A stretch of DNA of 64,000 bases from Zasmidium citrigriseum (Eukaryota > Ascomycota > Dothideomycetes > Mycosphaerellales > Mycosphaerellaceae): the NCBI GenBank assembly GCA_002786025.1, contig NHNW01000030.1, forward strand, positions 399,411 to 463,410, read 5' to 3'. How positions within the stretch are numbered: position 1 is the stretch's first letter; the number at the start of each line of letters is the position of its first letter. The position numbers were made by a program, and so were the translations under genes. This document shows positions 32,080 to 43,421 of this stretch, one piece after another. The notes under the pieces were generated by a model. That model was not told the DNA's origin. It saw only the letters and a list, made by a program, of their open reading frames with translations, and did no database searches.

Positions 32080-32820
32080 TCTAGTGCCTAAAACAGCACT
32101 AATTACGGGTCGGGGGAATTAATAAGGAGCATCTTACGCCTATCGATTTGTCGAATACGCGAGCTAGTTCTAATAATAAAGGTTAGGCTAGTAGCGGTTC
32201 TAGGAGTTCGTCTAGCATAGTCGTTAGTATGTCCGAGCCGATAGATTAAGCGGCGAGAATCTCGAGATCTAGGGGTAGGGTGTCTTCGCCGATTCTCTAG
32301 CTCCTATTATAGATCTACTGTCTAACGCCTCTATATATTGCCCTTAGTAGTATATTTAGCAAGTATCGTCTCCTATAGCTCGATCTCTTCTTGTAGTAGT
32401 TGTAGTTCGGCGTCGATCTCACCGGTATTAAAGCGTAGGTGTCTATTATTATCGCGTTAATTACTAGCGCCTCTCTACATAAGCTAGATAATAGGCGTTC
32501 GAGGGCGACGCTAGGCGAGGCGTAGTTTAACAATATCGATTCGGTATCGTTCTCTAAAGTCCGTAGGAATCGGTTAGGTTAACTACTAAGCGACTTCTTC
32601 TTCCCGAGCTTGAATATAGCGTAGCTAAGTCCTATTATGTTCCAAGTATTCGATTAGATCCTCAATTTCGCGTACTCGCTATCGACGAGTTTCCTGTATA
32701 GAGAGAGAGGTAGACGGCAACCGGAGGATATAGTTTCGTTCCATCTAGAGCTCTAGAGATTTAGTCTTAATAACTAATATCAATTTCCCGAATGCGGCTA
32801 TAGCGAAGGATATAATCTAT
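32080..32820 (-). pseudogene. Cassette a: coiled-coil protein gene, RIP-degraded
   Basis: Minus-strand frame between palindromes P3 and P2; limits approximate. Readable: LVIKTKSLELQ, ERNYILRLPSTS, RRQRVREIEDLIEYLE, RFNTGEIDAELQLLQEEIEL, then ETILAKYTTKGNIQ, VDLQQELENRRR and DSRRLIYRLG. The heptad-like L/I spacing indicates coiled coils. Cassettes b and c and their counterparts in Element 2 share the same order of motifs, so this is one gene family. The protein would be about 250 residues, soluble and charged. Function unknown. Confidence 0.7.
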
Positions 32821-32910
32821 ATCGTTTAGATATAAGTAGCGCGTATACCGAGAGAACATGCCTTCTAGCCGAGCGGGGTTATTATAGATCGTCTAGGGAT
32901 TCGTTTATTA

Positions 32911-32937
32911 CGTTCGTACCCCGGAGGGGTGTAAATT
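32911..32937. repeat. Palindrome P3 (Element 1), between cassettes b and a
   Basis: Left arm CGTTCGTACCCCG; right arm more damaged (AGGGGTGTAAATT). Confidence 0.8.
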
Positions 32938-33244
32938 ATAGGAGGTACTAAGCTACCCTAGTAATATAGTGCTATTGCGGAAGTAGCATTCTAGAATCGA
33001 TAACACACTTCGGAGGATCCTCGATAAAGGTAGGGAACTCGTCTTATCCAGATAGGAAACTAATAAAGTAAGACTAGGGTAGAAAGGGGAAGATACAATA
33101 TAATCTTCCCGCATTACATAGATAACGGGAATACAAATAGATATAATAAAGGAAAGAAGGAGAAGGTAGAAGTAAGCTATTTTACTAGTAGACTTGAAGT
33201 TAGAGGCTCGATATAAGTAGCAAACAGCCGCTACTATATATCCT

Positions 33245-34350
33245 ATCCATGCCCCTATCCTTAATTCCTAGGCCTAAAGTTATCTATGCCTCCCTAAGCT
33301 TAAGGCGTTAGAGTACCTATCCCGGGCTAGGCGGATAACCTTACGACAGCAATTCGATGTTGCCTTTATTATGTTAGCGGATACGAACTCGCTAGACTAG
33401 CTATAGGCCTATTATACGATCGACCTCCTTACGACGACGCTTTAGATTAGCATAGCGGCGAGAGAGATCGGCTTTATACTCTGTCTAGTTTATAACTATA
33501 CCGCGGCGGACCCTCTAGCGAATATCCGTCTATAGCTAGCTAGGGAACGAGTAGGTGCTAGGCGCTAGTATTACTAGAGGTAGGGTACCGAGACGGAAGA
33601 TAGACTAACGACTATCGAAGGCGCGAGGATTAGGCTAGGTGCGGCGGCGTTCTAGATCTTACTATATGCTAAGAGTCTAGCGTCCTTAGAAGTCGCTATT
33701 CGCGCGATACTTATTAATAATACAGGCTTGTAGATAAGTATTAGAATAACCCGCTTAAAGGGACAGGTAGATCTCGTTAAGGTTAAAGGCGGGGTTAAGC
33801 TCCCCGTTTCTCTAGTTCTGTGCGCCTATACGTAGTAGGCGGACGACGGAGATGTTTAGCTGAGTAGTAAGGATACGGGGCTCGACTGTATTGGCGTAAT
33901 ACTACTATCTCTCGGTAGTAGAGAGTAGGCGATACTAGCGACTAAGGAAGGTCTACTACTACTCGTTTATTATCTAATTGCTATCTTGAGTCTTATCGTA
34001 TAGTAGATCGTCTAGCTCCTTATCTATATCTATTAGTAGGCGGCGGGTACGAGAAATGTCGCTAATACGGCGCGAGGTAGCTTCTATGTAGGCAAGATTT
34101 CCGCGGCTAGTATAGGCATTCGAGTATAGATACTCTATCTCTTAACGGAGCTTAGTATACTCGAGGCGGATAACTTCTTTTAGAGCGCGGATATCGCTTA
34201 TGTTAGCGGTATTAGCGGAGGCGATCCTCGTACGATAGGCGTTTAGCTTTTAATAAAGCTCTCGCGGCTTTAGAGGAAGAAGGCTTAGATCCGTCGCAAA
34301 AGGTACGAGTCGTAGTACGACGCGGAGAAGGTTAATATTCGAGTAGCGGC
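33245..34350 (-). pseudogene. Cassette b: coiled-coil protein gene, RIP-degraded
   Basis: Minus-strand frame between palindromes P4 and P3; limits approximate, about 370 codons. Readable: NISDIRALKEVIRLEYTKLR, EIEYLYSN, RRISDISRTRRLLIDIDKEL, then NTVEPRILTTQLNISVVRLL, FNLNEIYLSL, IQQDLERRR, and FDSRQSIFRLG, followed by a further VRRGIVIN..EYKADLSRRYANLKRR extension that a and c lack. The counterpart in Element 2 (53990-55000) keeps ISDIRALKEVIRLE and the rest. It is the most divergent of the three paralogues. Confidence 0.7.
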
Positions 34351-34529
34351 GGGAAGTTATACTAGCGATAGCCGCTAGGCCCAATTAGGAAATTACTACA
34401 TATAATCTATTAGAAGCCTTTAGTTCTAGACCTAGTTACTCTAGTAATAACTTTAGATGCACCGACAATCTGCGAGTATTACCTAATAGCGTAGAGTCGG
34501 CGTAGGTACCGGGTAGCGGCGGTTCTAAC

Positions 34530-34556
34530 CTTTTATACCCTAGTAGGGTGCGATCG
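34530..34556. repeat. Palindrome P4 (Element 1), between cassettes c and b
   Basis: Left arm CTTTTATACCCTA, right arm TAGGGTGCGATCG; shares the GCGATCG end with P2. Confidence 0.8.
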
Positions 34557-34989
34557 TAAAAGTAACTAGCTATTCTTAACATTACTTCTCCTATAGGTGT
34601 GAGACGTAGGCAATAGATACGGGAGTAACGATTAAGAGGAGGGGTAAAGGTTTTTATACTAGAGAGCTCTAAACTAGAAGGCTCGCGGAGAAGAAGTAGC
34701 TATTACTATAAGCTAACTCCTAATTCTTCCGTCTAATTCTCCCTAGCAAAACCCCTTTTCCATTCCTTTTATACTTCTTCTAGTGCTACTCTCCTAGGAT
34801 ATAATCTTATCGTATAGTGCTATCCTTATAGGCGTTTAAGGCGGCGGCGATTAGCCTATATAATACGACTCTAGTCCTTAGCGACTCGATTGTTCTCGGG
34901 CCTCTCTTACCGAAGTAGGCTATCTAGACTAGCACGACTACGGCGGGTATTCCTTCCTTACGTGTTAAGTCGGCGAACTTAGGCGTCGA

Positions 34990-35850
34990 TCTAAGTAGCT
35001 TACTAGTTTAGAGGGTTTAGGAACAGTCGGTCAATACTATCGATATTTCTTATAATAAAGTTAGTATTAATAGGAAGTTAAGGACCGTAGGTAGTGCCGT
35101 TAGTACGGCTAGTAGTATTATTACGATAGCCTAGACGATAGATAGAGCGGCGAGATTCGTAGTAGCTAGGAGGGTAGTAAGTGCGACGACTCTCGAGCTT
35201 ACGCTATAGATCGACATCCTAGCGAAGACGGGCGTTTCCTATAATAGTATACTCGTTAAGGATACGTTCCTATAGAGTAATATCTCGTTAAAGCAGATCC
35301 AGATTAGCGCGGATCTCGTTAATATTAAAGCGAGGGCCCGGATCGTCGTCACGCTATCCTCTAGCACCTTATTCCATAAGGCGGAAGATCTAATGCTATA
35401 GACGGGAGGCCTATAGTCTTAGTTCTACTACTCGAAACATATAATCCTCGGTAACCGTAGTAGGAACAACCGTCGCTCCTAGGTGAGCGGCGAGGTAGTC
35501 GCGGATAAAGGCGTCTATAATGTCCGACATTCTATTCTATTTACCGATTAGAGTAGAGCGGATCTAATCCTAATCTATCTTAAGGTGCTCGATAGTATTC
35601 TTAATATCGCGGACACGCTATTAGCGAGCCTCTTGCTCGTAGCCGCTATTCATAGGCAAGCTAAGGATATAGTTACACTCTAACTAGAGCTCCTTAGACT
35701 TAGTCTCTAAGACTAATTCGACGGCTTCGAGATCCGATATCTTAGCGAATAGGTAAGGTAGCTATAATAGCGTAGGGTTCGGAGGCGATAGCTAGTACAA
35801 TAGCGATCTTTACTAATAGTCGGAGGCGTAGATTAAGTTACCGCTTAAAA
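34990..35850 (-). pseudogene. Cassette c: coiled-coil protein gene, RIP-degraded, absent from Element 2
   Basis: Minus-strand frame between palindromes P5 and P4; limits approximate, about 285 codons. Readable: KISDLEAVELVLETKSKELQ, NYILSLPMNSGYEQEAR, RVRDIKNTIEHLKIDQDQIR, RFNINEIRANLDLL, ERILNEYTIIGNARLRQDVD, RKLESRRTYYPPS and ESRRSIYRLGYRN. It is closest to cassette a (shared TKSxELQxExNYILxLP and QRVRxIxxxIExL). Element 2 has no equivalent: its b' cassette is followed directly by the palindrome that precedes pol's 3' end. Confidence 0.7.
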
Positions 35851-36083
35851 GTGTCGGTCGTTACGCGGTAGAAGAATAGCTAAAGGCGCGAGGGTAATAG
35901 GAAGTTATACGTAGCTAGCGCTATTCCCAATGCGGAAGTTACGGCTCGTAACTACCTTAGGGGACTACTTTATGTTCCTCGCTCCTCCCCTTTACTTATT
36001 ACTACAATCGCAATTCCGGAAGAGCTCGCGGATAGCCGGTACCTATCTATTACCGAGACTATAGCTAGTTTCCTACCGTTAGA

Positions 36084-36110
36084 CGTTCGCACCCCGCTAG
36101 GGTATAAACG
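36084..36110. repeat. Palindrome P5 (Element 1), between pol and cassette c
   Basis: Left arm CGTTCGCACCCCG intact; right arm TAGGGTATAAACG, all changes transitions. Confidence 0.88.
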
Positions 36111-36479
36111 TAAAAGTACGGGAATTGTCGATATCGTAATCCCTAGGAGCGTATAGAGATCCGGCATATAATAAAGACGTCGTAGATAGTAATAAAAGAC
36201 GTGTACGCGTAGACTATCGTCTATCTATAAGGAGTATATCGAGGAAGATAAAGACGGCGACTAGGACTACGAGCTAGCGCGGAAGCGAAAGCCTATATCG
36301 TATAAGAGCACCCCGTTAACTTCGGCTTACGCGCGATCTAGGGAGTAATAGGTTTCCAAAAGCATATAGCCCTTAGTTATAAGGCCGATGTAGTAAATAG
36401 GGTAACAAGCAAGAATTTCGAAGAAAATCTAGCTAGTCGTACCTCTAGTACTCTTCCCTTTCTTTAGAGCTTAGCCGCG

Positions 36480-39400
36480 GGAGGCTTAACTACGGATAAG
36501 CGATACCTAGCTTAGCAAACCGTAGGTCTTCTTCCTTAAGGTTATTATTATCTTCCAGTTTATCTTTATCTTCGGCCTTAAATAGTCGCGGCTAATTAGC
36601 TTTAGCGACATTAGGGGTAGGATCGTTAATATCCTCTTCTATCGTACGGAATAGGTAGATAACCTTCTTAAGAAGATAGTACGCGAAGGTCCTATCTATT
36701 TTAGTACTATCCAGTTCCTCTAGTAGATAGGAGTATAGCCGTTCTAGTTTCGAGAAGCTAGTTATGTCTCTTTCTCTAATGCGGAAGGGTCCTTTCTATC
36801 GGAAGGATAACTTATCGGATTTATTGTACTTGTCTTCGGCACGATACATAAGAACCATGTCGCTAGGCTAAAATTCCTCGAAGCTAACGTTATTGCGACT
36901 ATCGTAGTACTACTTTACAGTAGCCTTCATTCGCTTCTAGCGAGCCTAGAGTTCCTTAAGTAATCCTTCTATTCGCTAAAGTTGTTTAGCGCGATACTAT
37001 AGAAGTATTCCGCGGTTACGAACTGTACCCTAATCTCGGATAGTAGTAGTAGGGTACTCGACTTCGATAGGTAGTACCGCTTTATACCCGAACATAATAG
37101 TATAGGGAGATTAGCTAGTTCGACTATTAGTTATCGTTCGATCCGCCTAGGCAATAGTAGGAACCTATTTCCTCTATCTAGTTAGGGTGCTATTTGTAAG
37201 TTTAGTAAGGGTATCTAGCAATAGGCGATGTCTAACTTTAACTTAGGCATTCGAATGCGGATTGTATAGGGAAATACGAACTCTCTTAATACCTAGGCTA
37301 GTAAGTAGACGAGCTACTTTACTAGCGTACTACTTCGTATTATTAAGAATAATCTCTAGAGGGGTTCCATATCGATAGAAGACATCGGTATACAGCTAGT
37401 CGGCGATAATCCGGGCTATCACTTTCTTAGAAGAGTAGTTAATATACTTAACTTCGATCCACCCGCTAAGTACCTCCCTTGCTACGAGTAGGCACCTATA
37501 GGTATTAATATAGATAGGATTAGTAGCCTATCTTTCGCTAACGAAGTTCTATATAGTTGGGCGGAGTTTAGCTAGCCGAGGGTATCTATTCTAGTAGTTG
37601 TATAGGCCGCATGATTTGAAATGCTTAGAGTAAGACAGATATAGTCCTTCCTACTAGTACCTCCGCTAAATTATGTTAAACATAATATTAGTGCTACGGT
37701 AGCTATTCTTCTCGTAGAAGGTATGTAAGATTTAGTCCTATATATAAGGTCGGTCTATAATACGCTATAATAGAGTATACCTATAAGGTTATTAGAACAA
37801 GATACCGCCTTAGACTACGAACTTCCTTAACTGTAATACTAGTATACGATATCGTTAGCGTGTTATTCCTCGCGGACGGCGGCGCTTAGCTATAATCTAG
37901 GCTAGTTGTTAGGAAGTCTTATTATAATACTCCGGGTAATTAAGAATACTAGTATCCTCCTACGGAGGATTAGTTCGCTACACCGGGTACGTAAGGTAGA
38001 AGTCGTCGTCGATTATAGCCTTAATATCCTCTTCCTCTACTAGCTCCTCGTAATCTTATTCCGTAGCTAGCTTACGAGATAGGCTGTTAGGAGCAGAGTG
38101 TTTAGTTCTAGGTATATGTCGAACTTCGAAGGTAAATAGTCGGATCTAAGCAATCTATCTAGTAATAGCTGCATTCGGCAGATCCGATAAAGCCTTATTA
38201 AGTTAATGTATTAGCGTATTAGTATCTACCTCTAAGATAAAGTAGATACTAAATAACTATAGCTTTAGTTTCCGTAATGCTTTTAGTACTCTAAGGCATT
38301 CGCGTTTTCTAGTATTATACTTCTACTTAGGAGGACTAAAAAGGCTAGATTCGAACCGGACTAGATGTCGAACTTTAGGGTTCTTCGGATCGCATTATAT
38401 AAGGACTACTCTAAAACCTTCGCTAGAAGTATTAACTATAAGTACGATACCCCCTCCTTCCTTAGAGTAGTCGATTAACTTTAAAGCTAGGGCTTCGACG
38501 AGGAGACGGGCAATAGTATCCTTAGTATCCTAATGCTTCTATTCCTAGACAAACTCCGCATCCTTCCGTAGAAGTTAGAAGAGCGGCTTTCCTCGAATAG
38601 CTAGTTTAGGCACCTAGATCTGGAAGTACACAACTAGTCCTATCTAGATCCTAATATCCTTCTAGTAGGTAGGGGTGGGCTATTCTAGTATCTTTCGCAC
38701 TCGTACTATATTAGGGTGGCGACTAAACTTATTAGTTACATAGCCTACAATCTTAACCTTCTTATAAAGAAGTTGGAGCTTCTTCCTAGCTATAGTACAA
38801 CTGGCTCGTTCTAGATCCGCAAGGACTTTATCGATTGCTATAATATATTTAACGACGAATCTCCGTAGGCTAGGCTTAATATATTCCCTATTATAATCGG
38901 TCTTCGGGCCCTTAACGCTAATGTTATCTAGAAAAGGCCGAGCTCGATAGGATATATAAGCTATAAGTACTTAAGTAATAGCTCTTACGAATTAAGCAAC
39001 TAAGTTCGTAGCTCCTTACGGAAGAGTAGTCTATCGGAACAATCTAAGTAGTATATCGAAAGCCGTAATGTCTCTATAAGATTCATATAGAGTAACCTAA
39101 TTATATCTAGAGAAGATATCGATTAAGCTCGCTATCTTGCACCTAGCAAAGTCTTCCGAGAAGCTATCCGTATTAGGGGGTAAGTTAGTATCTCGAATAG
39201 TAACCTTATTAATCTTAATAGTAGTATTAATAAGCCAGTAGGTTCTCTCTAGCCCGGTGGACTTTTTCCTAACTAGGAAGTAGGGATTCCGATAGCTCGA
39301 GTAGCTAGATTCGATCGTCTGCGCCTTAAGCCGTTCGCGAATTATGCCTTCAACTATAGACCGAAGTAATAGGTTTAAACGGAAAGGCGGATATTGCTAT

Positions 39401-40070
39401 AGCGTGTATAGTATCGTCCGGATGTATTATAGCCCGATTACTTCTTCCCGAATTCTTCCTAGATGCTCGAAGCTATAGGCAATAGCTGCTTCTCTATTAT
39501 AGAGTATCTCGTAGATTATTTCTAGTTCTAGAGGAAGCAAGTCTATGCCAATCTCGATAGTATCTAGACGTTCCTAGGTTAGCCGGCTTCCTTTAGGAAT
39601 GTTAGAAAATTTCTTAATTAGATATTTCCTATCGAATTTACTAGTTCCTAGGGGAAGTGTCGCTTTATAGGCTAGGCAATCGTCTCGCTAGGTAAGGGAT
39701 CCGCTAGGTTTTAATCCGTCGGTTCTCGAACTATCTTCCTTAATAGGGCGAACTTTCTTAGCCTTCCGTTTATATATAGTGTATATATCGGCGGTTATGC
39801 TAATAGGCGAGCGAGTATAAGCTTGTCTCCTTAACCTTCGAGCCGCTTTGTTAATAGTTACTACGAGGAGAATACCCTTAACATTATCGTTATCCTAATC
39901 CTTAATGTAGAGAAATCTAGCTTTAGCGATATTAGGTAGTAATTTAGCGGCGGTAGTAACGTTAGGGTAAGAATTTTCAACTTCCCTCCCTCTTTCAAAT
40001 ACCGCGAACGCGGATACTAAAGAGCTAGAAGGTAGAGAATCCAATCTAGGAACGTAGTAGTTAATTCCCG
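36480..40070 (-). pseudogene. Element 1 pol: reverse transcriptase, RNase H, integrase (Ty3/gypsy)
   Basis: Minus-strand frame starting next to palindrome P6. RT motifs: NPYFLVRKKSTG, YWLINTTIKINKVTIRDTNL, ASLIDIFSRYN, TTLP.GATNLVA and FLDNISVKGPKTDYN (the YxDD box, here reading LDN because of a G-to-A change). Then KIVGYVTNKFSRHP and KGKPLFQLLRKDAEF-type linker, RNase H (EGFRVVLI, then FEVRHIPRTKHSAPNSLSRK), and integrase (ATNPIYINTYRCLLVAREVL, DVFYRYGTPLEIILNN, YNPHSNA, SPYTIMFGYKAVLPIEVEYP). Sequence after integrase is acidic, without an evident chromodomain. This pol type is widespread in ascomycete gypsy elements. Confidence 0.9.
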
Positions 40071-40097
40071 CGTTCGTACCCCGGTAGGGTACGAACG
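40071..40097. repeat. Palindrome P6 (Element 1), between gag-protease and RT
   Basis: CGTTCGTACCCCG, G, TAGGGTACGAACG. It sits about 550 bp after the protease motif, where some large plant gypsy elements carry an intron. Confidence 0.88.
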
Positions 40098-40099
40098 TT

Positions 40100-43000
40100 A
40101 AGAACCTAAGTTCTTCGCTAATCTCGGGGCGCGAGCCCTTTAGAGGATCTTAAGATCCTTAAGAATCCGAAGATTTATTATAAATACTATCCTAATAGAT
40201 AGTATATACTCCTACTAAGACAGGGGAGACTAGCGTAGGTATCGATTCCCCTATAATTTTAGGGCTAGCCTAGGACTACGAAGGATATTATTAGTCCGTT
40301 TGTATCTAGATATATTAGCCTAGATACTAGTGAAGTGAATAGAATTCCCTCGCCGATCGGTAATAGTTCCTTCCTACGCGCTATTGTCGTAGTTAACGCT
40401 AGTTAGTCGAACCTTTCGACACTATAGGCGTCCTAAAATAAATAGTATAGAGGGGGAAACCGAGACTAAGAAATCCTAGAAGAAGGTAATACTATGTACT
40501 ATAATCTTTAGAGCGCGAGTGACTCTACTAAACTAGTAAGGTCCGCTAGTACCGCTTATGTTAATATTTACATTACCTATAATAGGAAGCCTAAGCTAGG
40601 AAGCTAGTTTATAGCTTATAATGTAGCCCTTAGACCCTTTATCAATTAAAGCACGGACTATATATTCGATATAGCCAACCGTAGCTATTACCTAGGGGCT
40701 AGGAGCTAAGACTAAATTAGTAGTAACGCTAGAAAGATTAATCTTGGCGCTATCCTTATACAGTTCGCTAGCCTCGGGCGGTCCGGAGAATCTTATGTCT
40801 TCTTACGGAAGTTGAACGGCTATAGACACACGCTAGTTAGGTAAATTAACTTGCACTATAGCGCTAGTCTACGGTGTCTCCCTATACTTCCTAAGCTCGT
40901 CTATAAATTCGGAGTTATTAAGGATTCTCTACGACTAGTACTTCGCGAAGGTAGCGTTATAAGTTATTATATTACTAACGGTGACATTGAGCGGGGCATT
41001 TATTACCTATTTACTCTAGAACAACTTGTCGTTTCCCCCGCTATAGGCGCGGACGTAATGTGGAAATGCCTTGCTCTTAGGCTCACCTCGGCGAGCCGCA
41101 ACTAGTACGTTAAGAGGTACGGTATCCTTAAACTTATTATTACCCCTATCTATTATAGATTCTTTACGCTAGGAATAGTTCTAGTCTATAGTCTAAGTTT
41201 ATGTCCGAGAATCCTTAGTTATATCCTTAACCCTAGGCTAAAGATCCGAGTAGCGAAGTTAGTTATAGGATTCTAGAAGGTTAGCGATAGGAGTGTTGTT
41301 AGCACGAAGTTGCCGAGTCTTAGCTACTAAGGATTACTCGCGTTCCTTATTCTTAAGAATTCTAGTAGGTATAAATCGTGTCTTCGGAGCTAAGCCCGCC
41401 TTCTCCTATAAGCGGGTAGTAGTATTAGAGTAATATTCTCTATCTAGCAAGTACTTAGGAGTAATATAGAAGGATCTATGTTCGTACTAATCGAAGGTAT
41501 CCGTAGCCTTATCGATAATCTTAGAGCGTTATATATACTAGAAGGTAGGATTATATAGTTCCTTAGATTCGCTAACCCCGGCGAAGTAGACCTTAGCCGA
41601 CGATAACGTAGGTAGCGCTATAGGAGTTAAAGTAGAGTTCCTAGCAATAGAGCTATTATTACTTCTCTATTTGGCTAGAAACTTATTAGTATTAGTCCCC
41701 GCAAAGGCAATCTTCTCGGTAGGCTATTCTATTCGAATAGCTAGTAGCATGCTATATAGCTTTAGCTTGGTTCTATCCTATCGCTATATTATAGACTTCG
41801 GGTTATAACTGCCCTTAGGTCCTAAGTACTACTTATTATCTAATAGGTAGTAGTAACCGGCATTAAGGAATATCTTAAATATCTCGTAGGTGGCGCTAGT
41901 ATAACTAGGCTTACCGCAGTTCTAGCACTTGTCGGCTATAGTAGGTCCTATTAGGGGGGCTTTCCTTTACTGTATAGCGAAAACACCCGTATTATACCTA
42001 CCGGAGATATTCCTTATCTAATTAGTAGCTTAAGGGTTAAGTAGTATTACTCCACTTAGGTACTAGCGTTGTATTATAGCGATTTCTATACGGTGGAGCC
42101 GATCGGTAAGTAAGCTAATCTTAGCATTATAAGAAGCCGGAGTAATATTCGAAATGTAAAACAAGTTAACATCTAGTATAGGTTGTCTGTCTTCGATAGA
42201 CTTCTATAGGGTCTTTATTTATATAGTCGTCTCCTTTTAGGCAAGGTTGTACCCTTTATTCCCTTCGATTAGGCGTACGGCTTCGTCGAAGATCTTACCG
42301 AATTTCCGGAAGCTATACTCCCGTAAGGGATATAGGTTAAACTTCTAATATAGCTTTCGCTACAATTGATCGGGGAGTCCTTAGAGGAACAGTCGAGTAC
42401 GAGAATTGTCCTCTATATCCGCCTTCTTAATCTTCTCACTTGCGGTAATAAACTAGCGGTAGTAGCTAGACAAGTTATCCCCTATAGAACGATTAGTACC
42501 GGCAAGCTGTTCTAGGTACTAACGTGTTCCAAGGAGCATAAAGGTATTAGTCTAGGTAAATTTACGAGTAACCTCGATACGGAACTTCTTATAGTCCCCT
42601 TCCTCGTAACCTGGAACTCGAGTAATACGCGGGCGAGTTAGTAGGTCGGTGTTTAGTCGGAAGCGAGACAACTTCTTAACATTAGTTAAGTTAGGGTTGT
42701 ACTCGGCAATTAAGTTGTCGAAACGATCGATAAAGGCAGAGATATTCTTCCTATCGAAGAGAGGATTCTTACTTAAGCCTAGTATAGGCATTTTGGGCCG
42801 CAAGTTAGGAAGAACTAAAGCTAGTTACTAGATAATAGCCTAAGGATCGGCCTACTAGGTAGTACTAGTAGGAGGCCTAGTAGCCTAGCCGCTCTCTCTA
42901 CTATTACTATTGCTAGCGTTAGCACTAGTAACTAGAGTAGCTATTTGGGAACGATAAGACCTTCCGTGGTTAAGAAGTAGAGGGCGTGGAGTAGGGACTC

Positions 43001-43329
43001 TAGTAGTAGTACTTGCACTTGCTCTAGTTAGTAACTATTCCGAGGTAGGAGTCTTAACCTCTTTAGAGCTAGAAGATCTATCGGTAGCAGATACCTTTAG
43101 CTTAGAAGGACTAAGGTCTACTAGCAGGTTACGGAACTCGGGGTTAGCGTTAGGATCTTCCTATCTTAAAGGTTAATCGATTAGAGACTCTTCTCCTAAC
43201 CTAGACTCTTGTAGCGGCGAGCTACTTATAAGAGGTAACTTAGATCTGCTTAAACTACTTCCTCTAGTGAAGTATGTAGTAGAAGGCAGTTAGTCCTAGG
43301 GGCTAGTAGTCGGAATCCTAGTAGTAGAT
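40100..43329 (-). pseudogene. Element 1 gag-protease polyprotein
   Basis: The frame opens at palindrome P7 and is about 1,070 codons. The N-terminal part is Ser/Thr-rich (NPEFRNLLVDLSPSKLKVSA), then the capsid-like region begins MPILGLSKNPLFDRKNISAF and continues through DNLIAEYNPNL and RFRLNTDLLTRPRI. The CCHC knuckle reads C-x-NCGKPSYTSATYEIF at 41886-41935 (final His and Cys changed to Tyr, as C-to-T damage would do). A long linker leads to the aspartic protease region, ALIDKGSKGYIIS at 40619-40647; the expected D-T/S-G has become D-K-G in this copy. No ATG is left near the palindrome, as RIP converts ATG to ATA. Confidence 0.85.
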
Positions 43330-43356
43330 CGTTCGTACCCTAGCGGGGTATAAAAG
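43330..43356. repeat. Palindrome P7 (Element 1), at the start of gag
   Basis: CGTTCGTACCCTA, G, CGGGGTATAAAAG. The gag frame opens here. Confidence 0.85.
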
Positions 43357-43405
43357 CAAGATATAAGGATTTATTACTTGTTTAGTAACACGAGGGATAC
43401 AAATT

Positions 43406-43421
43406 GGACACGAAAGCGTCC
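43406..43421. repeat. Leader inverted repeat (Element 1)
   Basis: GGACAC-GAAA-GCGTCC, a 6-bp stem (one pair lost by G-to-A) with a 4-base loop, 50 bp upstream of P7 in the 5' leader. The same 16 bp occur at 62757-62772 in Element 2, in otherwise diverged sequence. Confidence 0.6.

Noticed and set aside
33290..33930. A plus-strand frame antisense to cassette b (SRARRITLRQQFDVAF and onward), conserved in Element 2
   Set aside because: The minus-strand frame here is continuous with the coiled-coil gene and shares motifs with its paralogues. The antisense frame stays open because TAG/TAA depletion and codon bias mirror on the other strand.
34880..35410. A plus-strand frame antisense to cassette c
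   Set aside because: Same reason: the minus-strand frame contains the family motifs RFNxxEI and SRRSIYRLG.
35970..36167. A small minus-strand frame crossing palindrome P5 and similar peptides across other palindromes (YP.GVRT)
   Set aside because: The palindrome is read in different frames in gag and pol, so the recurring peptide only reflects the repeated DNA.
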